Assembly: GCA_027576995.1 (NCBI GenBank)
Contig: JANBQC010000127.1
Span: 1-55,653 of the forward strand
Direction of reading: 5' to 3'
Source: Dimargaris cristalligena
Lineage: Eukaryota > Kickxellomycota > Dimargaritomycetes > Dimargaritales > Dimargaritaceae
DNA: 55,653 nucleotides
Shown here: in pieces, positions 1 through 11,138 of the stretch
How positions within the stretch are numbered: the stretch's first letter is position 1
How the letters are laid out: each line of letters starts with the position of its first letter
Program-made: the position numbers and the translations under genes
Notes under the pieces: generated by a model
Told to the model about the DNA's origin: nothing
The model's database searches: none
Seen by the model: only the letters and a program-made list of their open reading frames with translations

Positions 1-40
1 TAGCCCGCTTGGCCGTGTCCAACGCCCCACCTACTGTTAG

Positions 41-343
41 AAGCCTACCCCCGAGACTCTTGACGGACTAAGAGTGGTCAACTCTGGCGACAACGGGCAG
101 ATTATTTTGTTGGCCGCCCCCGAAACTGAGCTGAAGCTCATGCCCTTTTCGCTCATAGCCAAGAATGTGGGTATCGTGGGCTCATTGATCGGTGGTGTCA
201 AGGAAATGCGGGTTATGCTTGCTTTTGCGGCCGAGCATAATATCCGACCGTGGATTGAAACCCTGCCTATGGATCAGTGCAATGAAGGTATCCAACGGGT
301 TCGTGACGGCAAGGTGTGGTATCGTGTAGTTCTTTCCAACTAA
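41..343 (+). CDS. Zinc-type NADP-dependent alcohol dehydrogenase, C-terminal exon (partial)
   Basis: This is the last 100 residues of a medium-chain zinc alcohol dehydrogenase of the ADH6/cinnamyl-alcohol type, which reduces aldehydes with NADPH in the cytosol. The visible part covers the end of the Rossmann fold and the family C-terminus: the GSLIGGVKEM segment, then AFAAEHNIRPWIE, a DQCNEGIQRV helix and the closing GKVWYRVVL strand, then TAA. An in-frame TAG at 38-40 is best read as the AG of an intron acceptor (tactgttag), so the exon should begin at 41 and the first 40 bases should be intron. The catalytic zinc site and the glycine-rich nucleotide loop lie outside the window. The family call is firm from the C-terminal motifs; the exact substrate class is not. 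Confidence 0.8.
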   Translation, partial: KPTPETLDGLRVVNSGDNGQIILLAAPETELKLMPFSLIAKNVGIVGSLIGGVKEMRVMLAFAAEHNIRPWIETLPMDQCNEGIQRVRDGKVWYRVVLSN

Positions 344-2477
344 GGTACTGGGATACTATGTACCCAATTTTTTTACTGCCAAATAGTAAGGTCACCTCTT
401 CTTATCAATCATGAACCGCCTGGTTTGTTTAAGGACCATTTGGTCTTTTCTTCACCTCTATTCGGTGAATTATAAACTTCCAGGATTAAATAAAACCCAT
501 GTGACACTATGGCAAGATGTATGTATATAAAGCTCCCCCTGTAGTGGATTGGTAGAGGCTGAGTGGGTTTTTTAAGAGGCGTTGTCTTTGGTGGGATTGC
601 ATATGATGGCCTATTTTTTTTCATACATGTTTCGAAAGCCAGTATAAAGGTAGGCTGTCTAGAGTAGGGTACATATTATAGATACATTACTGGGAAACAT
701 TTCGTATCAAATTCAAAGGGTGTGGCAAAAGGCAATGAAGAGCTGGCAAACCAAACTGTTATAACCACGCGGGCACAAGCATCCTACACCAAAAAAATAT
801 TAGAATAATCGAGTATTAACCAAATCAATCACGCAGGGGTAGTCAGTAGTACAGTGACTCATCATGATTTGTCCTATAATAGAATTGCCAGAAAGGGGGG
901 GGGCAACAGTTCTAGATGTCTCGGGAAGTTGCCATATTTTTCATATATTCCGGTAACTTATAATACAGTTATTCCAACATTAGCATTGCGATAATATTAT
1001 CAGATTCAGCATAACTTTTTATGCATGACCCTAAGGACCCGGTGGGTATTAGTCGAAATAGTGGAATTTACTGCCAATTCACAACACCTTTAACAGGTGT
1101 AATAAGCAGATATAGCTTCTAGCTTGTCTCGTCATAATTTTCGGGTTTGGGTCCGTATTTTAGTTATTTTTCCTTTTACTAATTTAACCCTCGAATAAAG
1201 ATTTGTTATTGGCAGGTCTTCGAGAAAATTATTGTATTAACTAACTTGTAAGTACTATATACCCTTGGCAACCAATGACCATAAGTCTCTCGCCACGACT
1301 TTTGGTGACCCCCCCCCCTTGAGACTACAGCCCCCAATCCGATAGGGTGTGTTCAATTGCAGTATATTGATCCTACAAAGCATGTGCCCATGACCACTTC
1401 TATTGAAACTCGTGCATTGCCCAACATTCACCTTCTCGCTTTGCAGTTCTATATTAGTATATGATTTATTAAATACTTCTCTGTATTCACCTCCCTGTCC
1501 ATATATGTCAACGGTGACACATTTCGACCCCCATGAGGTTTGTTGACGGTAGTCCATTAGCAAGTAAATTGGCATTGGCCACATCCAGACATCACTCTTG
1601 TTGTTTAATGACCACCATCTTAACGCTCTTATAAAGCCTAATTCCTATCAAATGTAAAACTGGTGTTTCCCTTCTAGTATTTCCACCCATGACTCAAATA
1701 CCACACTTCTCTCTCCCATAGCCCCATCAAATGCATTTTCATAAATCTACTAATTGGTGGATATACGCCTCCTTAGCCATGGGGTGGTAGGTATGAATGG
1801 GAAAACAGTCACAGTGGGCTCTCCTGCATGTTATAGATGGGCTGATGCACTACAATGCCAATTTCTTAGCCCAAGCCAAGTCACACGGTGAGTGGCAGCT
1901 ATAGCATGTCCAGAGTATTCTAAGGGATTCTTTAGGCAGCAAGAATGGTACGAATGTTGGTGGACTTCGGATAGATGGGAATATTGTCAATGCAATGTCA
2001 CTTTGGTCGCGGACCAATACAAACCAAGCCAATTCGTCTATTTAACCAATGTATATCCTTTTCTGCCTAGTCGTGCCCCAACCCTCTCTATGGGGAAAAT
2101 CCTGGCACCGGAAACCGGGTGGTGGAGCAGCTTCCTGATCATTGGCTCAGTCGAGCACGATCACTATATTGAGAATCTCAGCATAGTATCACGCCAATCT
2201 GACATGTCTGGTAGAGCAGTCACTGGACCAACCACATTCCCAAAAATTGGTCTTCATTAATTCGAAGCTTCATTTTTTTCCCTCCCCTTTGTACTCCGAA
2301 ACTGATACCCACCCCCTGATACACCAGTATATTAAACAACTCCCGTCGGTCTGACACACGCTTCCGCTCTATTTGGCTTTTGTTTCCGCCCCTTTAGCAA
2401 CTACTCCGTTGAGTACAGTCTCTCAAACAACTTATCACGCACTCGCTCCTTCATTTTTTGTTCGCTATATTTTTATT
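344..2477. other. Intergenic stretch, no gene recognised
   Basis: About 2.1 kb between the alcohol dehydrogenase stop and the sulfite oxidase promoter. It is AT-rich with short G and C homopolymers (around 893 and 1310). Open frames here (for example a 122-codon plus frame at 1892-2260 beginning with GTG) lack an ATG start and the C-ending codon bias of the real genes. Nothing in it is supported as a feature. Confidence 0.5.
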
Positions 2478-2485
2478 TATAAATA
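2478..2485 (+). promoter_or_regulatory. TATA box of the sulfite oxidase gene
   Basis: TATAAATA lies 101 bp before the ATG at 2586 on the same strand. No ATG lies between it and that start. It is a full match to the eukaryotic TATA consensus. Confidence 0.55.
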
Positions 2486-2585
2486 CTTTTCACGTACACG
2501 TTATCGCTGTGCAACAAACTTCACCCCTCATTACTCTTATTTCTGTATTGCCAAACCAGTCCAACTTGACCCATTCCGTTTAGCC

Positions 2586-4228
2586 ATGGACAGCGCCAGT
2601 AACCCCCCTCCCCGCACCTTCGCCAGTGTGCAGGAACAGGACACGTATTACAAAGCCCAGGGGCCGTCCTTTAACTATGCTGATGAACCTAGCCAAGTGC
2701 GGGACCGGGACGTGTTACTGGTTCGTAACGAAACCCCCTTTAATGCCGAACCCCAATTGCCGAAGCTCATTGAGCACATGGTGACCCCCACCGATCGCTT
2801 TTTTAAACGCAACCATGGGCCGATACCTCGCATTGAACCCTCCGAATATCGCCTGACCATTGATATAGTGGATGGCCCCCGTCGGGAATGGACCCTGGGT
2901 GAATTGCAGTCGGAATTCCCCCACCACGAAGTCATGGCGGCTCTACAAGTAAGTCCCAATGTCCCGAACCTCCTCACTTGCATTGCACAGTGGTGTAGTC
3001 GATGTGTCCGCTTCTAATCAGGCAGGCTATAAAATATATATTTATACGATAAGGATGGAATGGATGTATCTACGCTATGGACATGCTCCTTTAAAAGACA
3101 GTAATCAAGGCATGCAAACCATAGCCTTTCTAATATTGTCGCTTTTCTTTTTGGTAATGTACATATATTTTTCCAATATTTGATACATCTGCCCACATGA
3201 TTCATATACGATGTTACGTCGCGCCGCGTGATTAGTGTGCAGGTAACCGCCGCGACGGTTTACATCGCGTCAAAACGGTCAAGGGCGTTATTTGGGGCCC
3301 CGGGACCATTTCCAATGCCGTTTGGGGCGGCATTTTCCTCCGGGACGTTATACACGCCAGCGGATTTCCCCCGTCTCCATCCAAAAACAACAACAACAAC
3401 GACGACGACGCCCCGCCGGCCTACCTCAGCTGGCACGCGGATTTCCAGGCCTACGGTCTCTGTGAAGAAGACCGCTGCTACGGTAGTTCCGTGCCCCTCG
3501 CGACGGTACTCGACCCCCTCCAGGACGTTCTCCTCGCCTTCACCATGAACGGCGCCCCGTTGCCGCGGGACCACGGCTATCCCTGCCGCGTGGTCGTCCC
3601 GGGCATTATCGGGGCCCGGTCGGTCAAATGGTTGCGCCAAGTAACGGTCCAGCCCACCGAATCGGCCAGCTTCTTCCAAAAACGGGACTATAAAATCATG
3701 CCCCCCGAAGCCCACGCCGGTAATTTGACCCAGTACTGGGACCGCTTGAGTGCGCTGCAGGCCATGAATATCCAAAGTGTGGTGTGCTATCCGACCGAGG
3801 GAACCCCCTTCCCGCCCTGGTCGGTTTTAAACGCCCCCTCCACTTCTTCCTCCCCTATGGCCATTATGGGCTACGCCATTTCGGGTGGGGGCGCCCGTGT
3901 CGACCGTGTCGATGTATCGCTGGATAACGGTCAAACTTGGCAACTAGCCGATTTGCACCGACCTTTGAGTTGCAGCGCCGCCCGCCAGAATAAAGCGTTA
4001 AAAGACCTACCGACTACGAAACACTGGGCGTGGACACTATGGTATTTGACCGTCCCCGCCATTTCGCCCCAGGCGGTGATTGTCTGCCGGGCCTGGGATG
4101 CGAACGGTAATACCCAGCCTGAACAGCCCGTATGGAACTACCGCGGAGTGATGAACAATTGTTGGTACCGTGTCGACGTATCCAAGTGCCCGGTGGCCGA
4201 CAGAAAAGTGGTTTCCCCTCGCCTCTAA
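2586..4228 (+). CDS. Sulfite oxidase (molybdopterin-dependent), two exons
   Basis: The protein oxidises sulfite to sulfate using a molybdopterin cofactor. Exon 1 is 2586-2948 and exon 2 is 3236-4228, joined in phase 0 across a 287-bp GTAAGT...TTAG intron, giving 451 residues. The intron falls immediately before the codon of the molybdenum-ligating cysteine: exon 1 ends in ALQ and exon 2 begins CAGNRRDG, the family hallmark. Further on are the WGG and HADFQAYG segments, the PLPRDHGYPCRVVVPG loop and the C-terminal dimerisation domain (WNYRG, NCWYRV). There is no N-terminal cytochrome b5 domain and no obvious mitochondrial presequence, so it resembles the short plant and fungal form. The C-terminus, SPRL, is only a weak possible peroxisomal signal. 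An in-frame AAC/GAC microsatellite at about 3385-3410 inserts an Asn/Asp run in a surface loop. A TATA box lies at 2478. Confidence 0.9.
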
Positions 4229-4705
4229 GAATGGAACGAATTGCCCTCCGAAACTACTCCACCCTGCGTCAACATTTTACCCTTGCACAATTAAATCATT
4301 ACATGGCCCGTCCGATTACCTTTATTTTATTCACATATTATTGTTCAGCCCGCTAGTTCGTTTTAGAAATTTTTATAGGCCCAATTTTAGTTTTAGTTCA
4401 TAACCCCATTGGTTTTAGTATATAGTAAGTATAATTTAGAAATGCCATGGACATTCAGCACTACGAACTGGAATAGAGGGGAACAAATGTACTTACAATC
4501 GAATAGCTATACAATAGGGTGCAGGGCAGTAATTAACAGAGAACGGCGTAATTATACCAGGAAAACGCAATCAGATTCCGGGGTAGTGGTGCAAATTAAT
4601 TAAATAGTATTACTTTTTTTATATATAAAAAATTAAAGGTTGGGGTAGGGGGAAGAGTGAGTAAAATCCAGCTGGATTACTCTGGGGCGAAAGACCCGTG
4701 TGAAC
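4229..4705. other. Spacer between convergent 3' ends
   Basis: This 477-bp AT-rich spacer separates the stop of sulfite oxidase (+) from the stop of the SAP/SAM-domain gene (-). Poly-T and TATATA runs near 4613-4630 could serve as cleavage and polyadenylation signals for either gene. No coding signal was seen. Confidence 0.4.
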
Positions 4706-7700
4706 TCAAGCCCCCGAGTTACTAGCCCCCATACTTCGTCGGGGCTGCAAAAACTTCTTCCAGTCCCTTACGCTGGATTCGCCTGAATCCGGAGCAATTG
4801 CCGCTGTAGTAGTGTGTGGAGGTGGGGGCGGGGGTTGTTGTACCGGCGTAGCATTGGCCGAGACTGGTACCGAAGGTAAGGTAAAGGTCGGTGGAATATC
4901 CGGGCGGGGCCGACCCGAACCATTAAAGACCAATTCCGCCGGGGTACCAGCCGGGACATGGAGACTCGGGGTTTCCGGTACCGTAGACTGTTGGGTCATG
5001 ATTTCACTGGACTGCGACCGGGCCATTAAAGGGCGGAATTTGGAGGTGGGGGTCTGGTAAGGGGGGTACCGCGTATGGGTGCGGGAATGGGATCGTTTGC
5101 GGCTAGTTCTCGACCGGGGAGTATCCGGAATGGCAATCGTAGTCGTGGCTGTAGTGGCGGCAGGGACCGGGGCTAAGGTGGCTGTGGTTGTGGTTGCGGC
5201 CGTGCGGAGCGAAGGAACGCTCTCCGGGAGTCGCACTCGCTCAGCCCGGATGGTCGAGTTACCCGGCCATAGACGGCGGTAAGGCGGGCGATGATACCCG
5301 AGCGGGGTGGCCAATGTACGCCCCAGGGGAGTCAGAGTGTGGGTTACCGAGGGGGAGAAGGTAAACATAGGCGACGAGGTGGATGCAATAGAATCAAATA
5401 ACTGAGTCAGGCGATGCACAGACCTTTGGGTCCGCGACCGCTGCTTAATCGAGCGGAAGGATGGTGTGGCAGGCACTTCGACCTGGTGCTCCAGCTGTTC
5501 CAGAAAAGCAGGGGGATTAGGACGTGCCCTCTTGGCGGGGGGTGAATGTAATTCACCAATCTGGGCATTCTGAGTAGCACTGGTGGTATTGATTGTGGGT
5601 TGGACAGTGCCGTAAACGGGTTCGGGCTCGGGGTATGGATCTGGGTCCGGATCTGGACTAGGGTCACGGTCATCTTCGGACTCACTGTGGGTGGATATCG
5701 CTTGCTTGACGGTAGGGGCAGGTTCAATATCTAGGTCCCTACGCGTGGTTCCAACGGTAGCCGTCGCTCGAATACGGGAGGTGCCGTTATTGTAATGACT
5801 ATTTGGCCCAGTCGTCTCGAAGACACGAGTAGGAACATCTGTCTGGTCAGATCGGGAAGACTCTAATACGGCGGTACCACCATTGGGCAGGGAGTGGACT
5901 GTCTCCGCTTGGACTTCGGTTTCTAGTGGAGACCACCGGTCTTCAATGGGGACGACCGGTTGAACTGTCGCCTCATTCGGGGTGTGATCCTCTGTTGCGT
6001 GTTCCCATATCCTCTTATTTCGGTTAACGAGACCCTCCGTAATGGGCACGGGTCTAGAATTTTCGCAGATAAATATTACATAGTATATAGATCCTAAAGA
6101 GGGTGATTAGGATCTAAGGGAATTTCGAAGTAACGGTAATAAATGGTAGTTATATTCCTCAAAAGCAAAGAACCTGGCTTGTTAATAGAGTCCAGTAGTC
6201 AGTTAAGCTATACTTACTTTTGGGGCTGGTTATAGGAGTACATTGGAAAGGCCGGTGAGGGATTAAAAGGTGGGTATTCCCCGGTCGGGCCGTCTAATAA
6301 TGATGAAGGTGGGCGTAGGAGTAAAAATCGGGGTTAAGTACGGATAAAACACGGCAGTAATAGGTCGATTTTGGAGGGATATGATAAAATTGAATAAACA
6401 TTTAGGCTAAAAAACGTACCTAGTAATTCGTTCAGTCGGTAGTCAACGAGGCTATCGATGAGATTCAGGTTAGTGAAATTAATACCAGATGGAGCACCCT
6501 GGACTTCGCCGGGGAATAGCTCTAAAAGGATTGAGGAATGAAAAGAGAGATACCAAGATGACCAACATATATGTAGATGGATTACAGAGCACGGTTAACG
6601 CGATTTGGCACAAGTGAAGTAGAGCAGTACAGCCTAATGCAGCACCCGATCCCAAGTAGAAAGATATCAACCCTGGATCACCAAGGTATTCGTGAGTGTT
6701 ACCTTTTAAAGCACGCAATAGTCGGAGGGCGGTACCGAGCGTAAACCCAATATCTCGCAACATCTCAAATGTGACCAGCTTCAACCCAGTAAACGAATAC
6801 AGGTTTTCGTGGCGGAGGACCCGTACACAGTGTAGGAATCCGTTTTGGATTAACCACGGAATCGCATCATCGGCCGGGTCATAGTCGCCCGTACCTTCGT
6901 ACACGTCTTCGGGGTGAATATAATTAGCGGAAGCGTTTAGGATGGATTTGGAGGCTTGGAATTCTTCCCAGAGGAGAGAGTGGGGGAGGGTGGGCGAGGC
7001 CGAATCGGTTGCAATAGCCGTATTAGTATTAGTATTAGTATTAGTAGCCGTGGTGGTGGTGGTGGTGGATATGGGGTTGGTTCGGCGGTTAACGGGCTCT
7101 TGTCTGGAACTCTCAGATTCCGACCCAGTGGGACTGGATATTAAAATGCGCGGCGGGGATACCGAGGGCGAGGAAGCATGTCGGCCAGGTGAGGCTGAGG
7201 GGACCGAGCTGGGGGGAAAGTCTAAGGGGCGGGCGCTACCTGGCCGAGCAATGACCTGGGCAATTTTTGGGGTCTCAGGGTCGGTGACTTCACTGCGACC
7301 AGCGCTAACTGCTGAACGTAAGCTCGGTGAATAATGGGCAGATGACGATAAAGGGCTAGGTTGACTTGATAGATGGGCCGCTACAAGCATCGATGATCTC
7401 CGAGGGTACCTATATGTGTAGGTATTACCATGCAACAGTTAAATAAAGGATGTTATAAAAAATGGATATAGTGGCAATGGGTGTAGATTGTAGGACCCCC
7501 GATGCTGTAAAGAACCAAACGCATTACGGTTTAGTGCATGGCCACAGGTACCTGTAGTTCAATTAATTACCTAGTAGGACTCTCGAATTCAAGGGAGTGG
7601 TGGTGGGTGTCTTCGTTGATCGATTTCCGAATGGTGTCGATGATATCCCGATTCTGGAATAAAGTATAGTATCATTCTAATAATTACAGATGGAGTCAAT

Positions 7701-8224
7701 ACTCTATGCTCAAGATCCGACATTGGCAGCGATGGTCAGTTTTAGATGGCTTAGGTGGAGTGCGATTACTGAGTTGGAAAGGAAAGGGTTCCCCTATCTA
7801 GCAATCGCCACAAACGACGGGATGGACCCAGGGTTTTCCGTAATGAGTGGTTGATATACCGTTTGTGCGCACTTACCTTACGGCGGCCGAATTTGATTCC
7901 GAGTTCCTGTGTAGTGCAAAAATACGTGTGGGAATACAGGGACATTGGTTTACGCGACAGTTAAGAAAAGAAAAGGGGGGGTTTATTCATGGAATTAGTA
8001 GGCGGTGAAAAGATACACGTCCTCATATATTAAAATAGGGACAGCTGTTATTGTGGAGATAGAGTCAGCAGTCATACACGCCCCAACTCTTGTTGCGTTT
8101 GTATATGTATACGGTTGAATGAAGGGACATTGGTCTGTGAGCAACGTACCTTACAAAGCTGTTGCAATTCGCTCCGATTGAGCGTTTCGAGGGAATCCAA
8201 ATCGATGGGTGATTCTGACGCCAT
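4706..8224 (-). CDS. Unclassified protein with SAP-like N-terminus and SAM-like domain, seven exons
   Basis: Seven minus-strand exons join without a phase error: 8224-8150, 7906-7877, 7653-7571, 7409-6703, 6521-6420, 6293-6218 and 6053-4706, giving 806 residues. All donors are GTRNNN and all acceptors are pyrimidine- or T-rich with AG. Residues about 8-47 resemble a SAP/LEM-type helix-extended-helix (LETLNRSELQQLCKELGI, then RRKNRDIIDTIRKSI), which suggests DNA or chromatin contact. Residues about 63-215 are Ser/Pro/Thr-rich with Thr and Asn-Thr runs. Residues about 243-302 look like a SAM domain: PWLIQNGF, a central L..FTGLKLVTFEMLRDIGF stretch, then ALRLLRALKELF. The remaining 450 residues are disordered, with a DPDPDPYPEPEP acidic repeat, basic SRTSRKRSHSRTHTR and a proline run. 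I do not recognise an ortholog. A nuclear scaffold or regulator is inference. Confidence 0.7.
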
Positions 8225-9696
8225 GCCGTGTACTAAGGGGGCCTTGGGAGTTACAAAAAGAGGTGAAATGCGCTTGAATAATAAGGCGGTACTGCGAGCA
8301 AGGTGCGAATGGCCACGCTGGTGAACGGAAAGGTTTATTTTGGACAGTAGTCAAGGGTCAAATAGTGACATGACATGGAGAGGGCCTTCATGGACGAAAT
8401 TGGCGGTAAGCGGGAATAAACAGTAGCTACGACGAAGTGAGCTGGAAAAAAAAATGAAATGAAAGTCCGCCCACGACTGGTGGCGGCTCTCCTGCTTCAG
8501 TGGTGAATATTATTTACTTTCCACTCTATTTTTCCTACTAACCGTGTATATAGTTTTATAAAGGGGAGCCGCTGGGCTAGCTTCCAGGGGCTCGTTTGCT
8601 TCAAAGAAGCGCAGTATACGCTTACGATACCAGGGGCCTCTCTTAGGAAGACCGGCCCAAATCCCTTTTCCTGGGAACTCTTCTACTCGGATTGGTTCCT
8701 CCAATGAACCCTGGCCAGGTTGTGGTGGCTCCTAGCAACCTGAGAGGCAGGTCGGGTCAGGTTATGGCTATTACCAACTCTACTGCCAGGAGAATCAGGC
8801 TCACGTCATTTAAACCCTTCAGGCACAACTGACGCCTGCGGTTCCGCTTCGAATCCAATCGCACCCGTCACAGTCCGCAACGAGGCTCCGCCACCTCCAG
8901 CAACACTAGCGCCTTCTAATTCATATTCCTTGTGGGGGGATCGTTGCACCAGGACTTCCGACTACTCCCGTGGTACGGATTTTTATTATTATTGTCATGG
9001 GGCCGAACGATAACCAAGCTCGTCCCCTCTCCTTCGCACATCCCTTGCTTAGCGCGGATATTGAGGTATGTGACCCAGCCCCGTTATCTAGACTCGTGCC
9101 CATAGATGGTGGTAGTAGTACCCGTAGGTCGGAATAGGTAGGAAGGGGGAGTTAAAGACTGCGGACTGCTCTGTGAACAGAGAGGGCTTTACGTACCCTC
9201 GCGGGTAGGGGCGGATTGAGCCATTAGGAGGGGTTTTAGGAGCAGTGTGGCAATGGTGGGAGAGAGTAGAAATAACACTATACTCGCCCATCCATGACCA
9301 TCAACCAACCGGAACAGAGAACCTTGCCAACGACTGGTTGGTTGTACAGCGTGGAGGAGCGGTCGTCAGAGGTTGTGTAGGTAGGTATAAAGCATGCCCT
9401 GTGTAGCGTCGGGAGGAATGGGGGAGGGCTACGCCAGCGACCAACCGAGTGCGCCGAGATTTCCCGGCCGACTATTCTATGGAGCTTTTATTCCCTTTCT
9501 TCTTCCAAGTGACAGCAAGGCCTATTTTAGCGCAAACAATAGAGAGAGTGCGAGAGCTACCCGTGTTTTGACTGCGGGAAGGCCCATCCGGTTTAGTATG
9601 GAATTAGGCTGGGGGAGTGTGTTGAACAAGGAACGACGACTATCCCTCGGATCAACGCCCAATCTAGCCCCAAGGATCGTCGTCCCCCGATGCCAG
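8225..9696. other. Divergent intergenic region, no gene assigned
   Basis: This region lies between the start of the minus-strand SAP/SAM gene and the TATA box of lactate dehydrogenase, so it should hold both promoters. A TTTATAAAG element at about 8550-8558 could serve the minus-strand gene. Around 8510-9130 there are open frames on both strands that end at plausible AG acceptors but have no ATG and no consistent codon bias. They are described as a finding and not called as genes. Confidence 0.4.
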
Positions 9697-9704
9697 TATA
9701 AATA
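9697..9704 (+). promoter_or_regulatory. TATA box of lactate dehydrogenase
   Basis: TATAAATA sits 530 bp before the LDH ATG. The distance is explained by a 5'UTR intron (9824-10086). After removal of that intron the leader would be about 240 nt. The leader sequence after the box is pyrimidine-rich. Confidence 0.6.
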
Positions 9705-9823
9705 GGGAGACGGGTGGGCGCTGTATAGCCTGTTTGCTCCATCTTCACTTGACGTATTCCAAACCATCTCTCACCTATTCACTCTCTTTTTGACACGGTC
9801 CAAACTGCCGTTTCCCATCCCCT

Positions 9824-10086
9824 GTAAGTAAAACCCTCTAATACGCTTGTCTTCCAGGCTCGGATAACATCTATCCGATAAATATACAATACAACGCCAA
9901 ATGTGTGGTACATTCGCCGGTTTCAGGCGTCTCACTTTCCCCAGGCTCGGTGAGCCATTCCCAGCCTGTTTAACGCCAATATAATCGACCAGCCTCGACA
10001 TATATATCTAACTCAACCTTCGCCCCTTTATTATCTACCCATCATCGTATCTTAACCTCGGCCACCCACTGCCACTTCCCTTCTAG
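9824..10086 (+). other. Predicted 5'UTR intron of lactate dehydrogenase
   Basis: The donor CCT|GTAAGTA and the acceptor TTCCCTTCTAG enclose 263 bp inside the transcribed leader. The flanks are pyrimidine-rich and contain no ATG: 9725-9823 upstream and 10087-10226 up to the LDH start. The coding region itself has no intron. Confidence 0.55.
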
Positions 10087-10226
10087 TTCTTCGCCCTTTT
10101 CGGCCCCATCTCACGCTCACTCTCGCTCTTCGCACCCCTATACTCGGCCCACTCTGCCTAGGCCGCTCTATCCTCACCACCACCACCACCACAACCATAG
10201 CCACCTACCCCCCTATCATCACCACC

Positions 10227-11138
10227 ATGTTGTCTCGCACCAAGGTCGCTATCATCGGTTCCGGCGCCGTGGGTTCCTCCATCGCCTACGCCATGATTCT
10301 CCGCCAACTGCCCGTGGAAATCCTGCTCAATGACATTGACGCCAAGCGCGCCGAAGGTGAAGCCTTGGACTTGTCCGACAGTACCTTTGTTGCCAGCACC
10401 ACCGTGCGGTCCGTTCCCGCCAGTGAAGTTGGGCAATCCGACATTATCGTCATCACCGCTGGCGCCAAACAAAACCCCGGCGAATCCCGCGCCAATCTTA
10501 TTGACCGCAACTACCGCATCATGAAGTCCGTCATGGGCAGTATCCAGCCCATCAACCCCAAGGCCAAAATCATCATCGTTGCCAACCCCGTCGAAATTCT
10601 GTGCCATATCGCCCAAAAATTGAGCGGGCTCCCCCGGAACCAGGTCTTCGGCTCCGGTACTTTCCTGGATTCCGCTCGTCTCCGGTTGCGCATCGCCAAG
10701 ACTTTGAAAATCCACGAAACCTCCATCCATTGCTACGTCATTGGTGAACACGGCGACAACCAGTTCGTCGCGTGGTCCTCCGGCCAGGCCGGCGGCGCTT
10801 CCATTCTATCGTTTGACGAATTCCAGAACGCTGACCTCGACGCCATCACCCACGAAGTCGCCCGCAAGGCCTACGAAATCATCGACCGTAAAGGAGCCAC
10901 CTACTACGGTATCGGCGCTTGTGTCGCTAACTTGACCGAAAGCGTGCTCTACGATTCGGCCCGGGTCTTCCCCGTCAGTTGCTTCGACCCCCGTGCCCAG
11001 TGCTACGTCAGTACCCCCGCCTCGTTGGGTGTCAACGGCGTGCAGCGCGCTATTGAAGTGCCCATGAACGAATCGGAGAAGGAGGCCTTTAATAAGGCCG
11101 TCACTAGCATCAAGTCCATCACCGACAAGTACGATTAA
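10227..11138 (+). CDS. L-lactate dehydrogenase (NAD-dependent)
   Basis: The 303-residue cytosolic enzyme interconverts pyruvate and L-lactate with NAD(H). The Rossmann loop GSGAVG is at residues 11-16, and Asp36 after the second strand points to NAD over NADP. The substrate-specificity residue is Gln82 in GAKQNPGESR, with Arg88; malate dehydrogenases carry Arg at the Gln position. The catalytic set Asp148/Arg151 (FLDSARLR) and His175 (GEHGD) is intact. The length is slightly short of the usual 310-330, with no N-terminal arm, as in bacterial-type LDHs. Codons are strongly C-ending, as in highly expressed genes. The gene is intronless in its CDS, has a TATA box at 9697, and converges on CDS1. 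Such LDHs are known from Rhizopus-type fungi but rare in Dikarya. Confidence 0.92.
   Translation: MLSRTKVAIIGSGAVGSSIAYAMILRQLPVEILLNDIDAKRAEGEALDLSDSTFVASTTVRSVPASEVGQSDIIVITAGAKQNPGESRANLIDRNYRIMKSVMGSIQPINPKAKIIIVANPVEILCHIAQKLSGLPRNQVFGSGTFLDSARLRLRIAKTLKIHETSIHCYVIGEHGDNQFVAWSSGQAGGASILSFDEFQNADLDAITHEVARKAYEIIDRKGATYYGIGACVANLTESVLYDSARVFPVSCFDPRAQCYVSTPASLGVNGVQRAIEVPMNESEKEAFNKAVTSIKSITDKYD

Noticed and set aside
1892..2260. 122-codon plus-strand frame between alcohol dehydrogenase and sulfite oxidase
   Set aside because: It begins with GTG, has no ATG near the start, no motif and no coding bias; long open frames of this size occur by chance at this base composition.
8740..8890. tRNA-like B-box sequence (TTCGAATCC near 8849)
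   Set aside because: No matching A box, acceptor stem or anticodon arm could be folded around it; no other tRNA candidate was seen in the window.
9394..9705. 103-codon ATG frame just upstream of lactate dehydrogenase
   Set aside because: It ends inside the LDH TATA box, lacks codon bias and motifs, and overlaps the promoter.
10158..10751. 197-codon minus-strand Gly/Asp-rich frame opposite lactate dehydrogenase
   Set aside because: It is an antisense shadow of the C-ending codons of LDH. The same applies to long antisense frames opposite isocitrate lyase (19689-20924) and Hsp110 (50913-52703).
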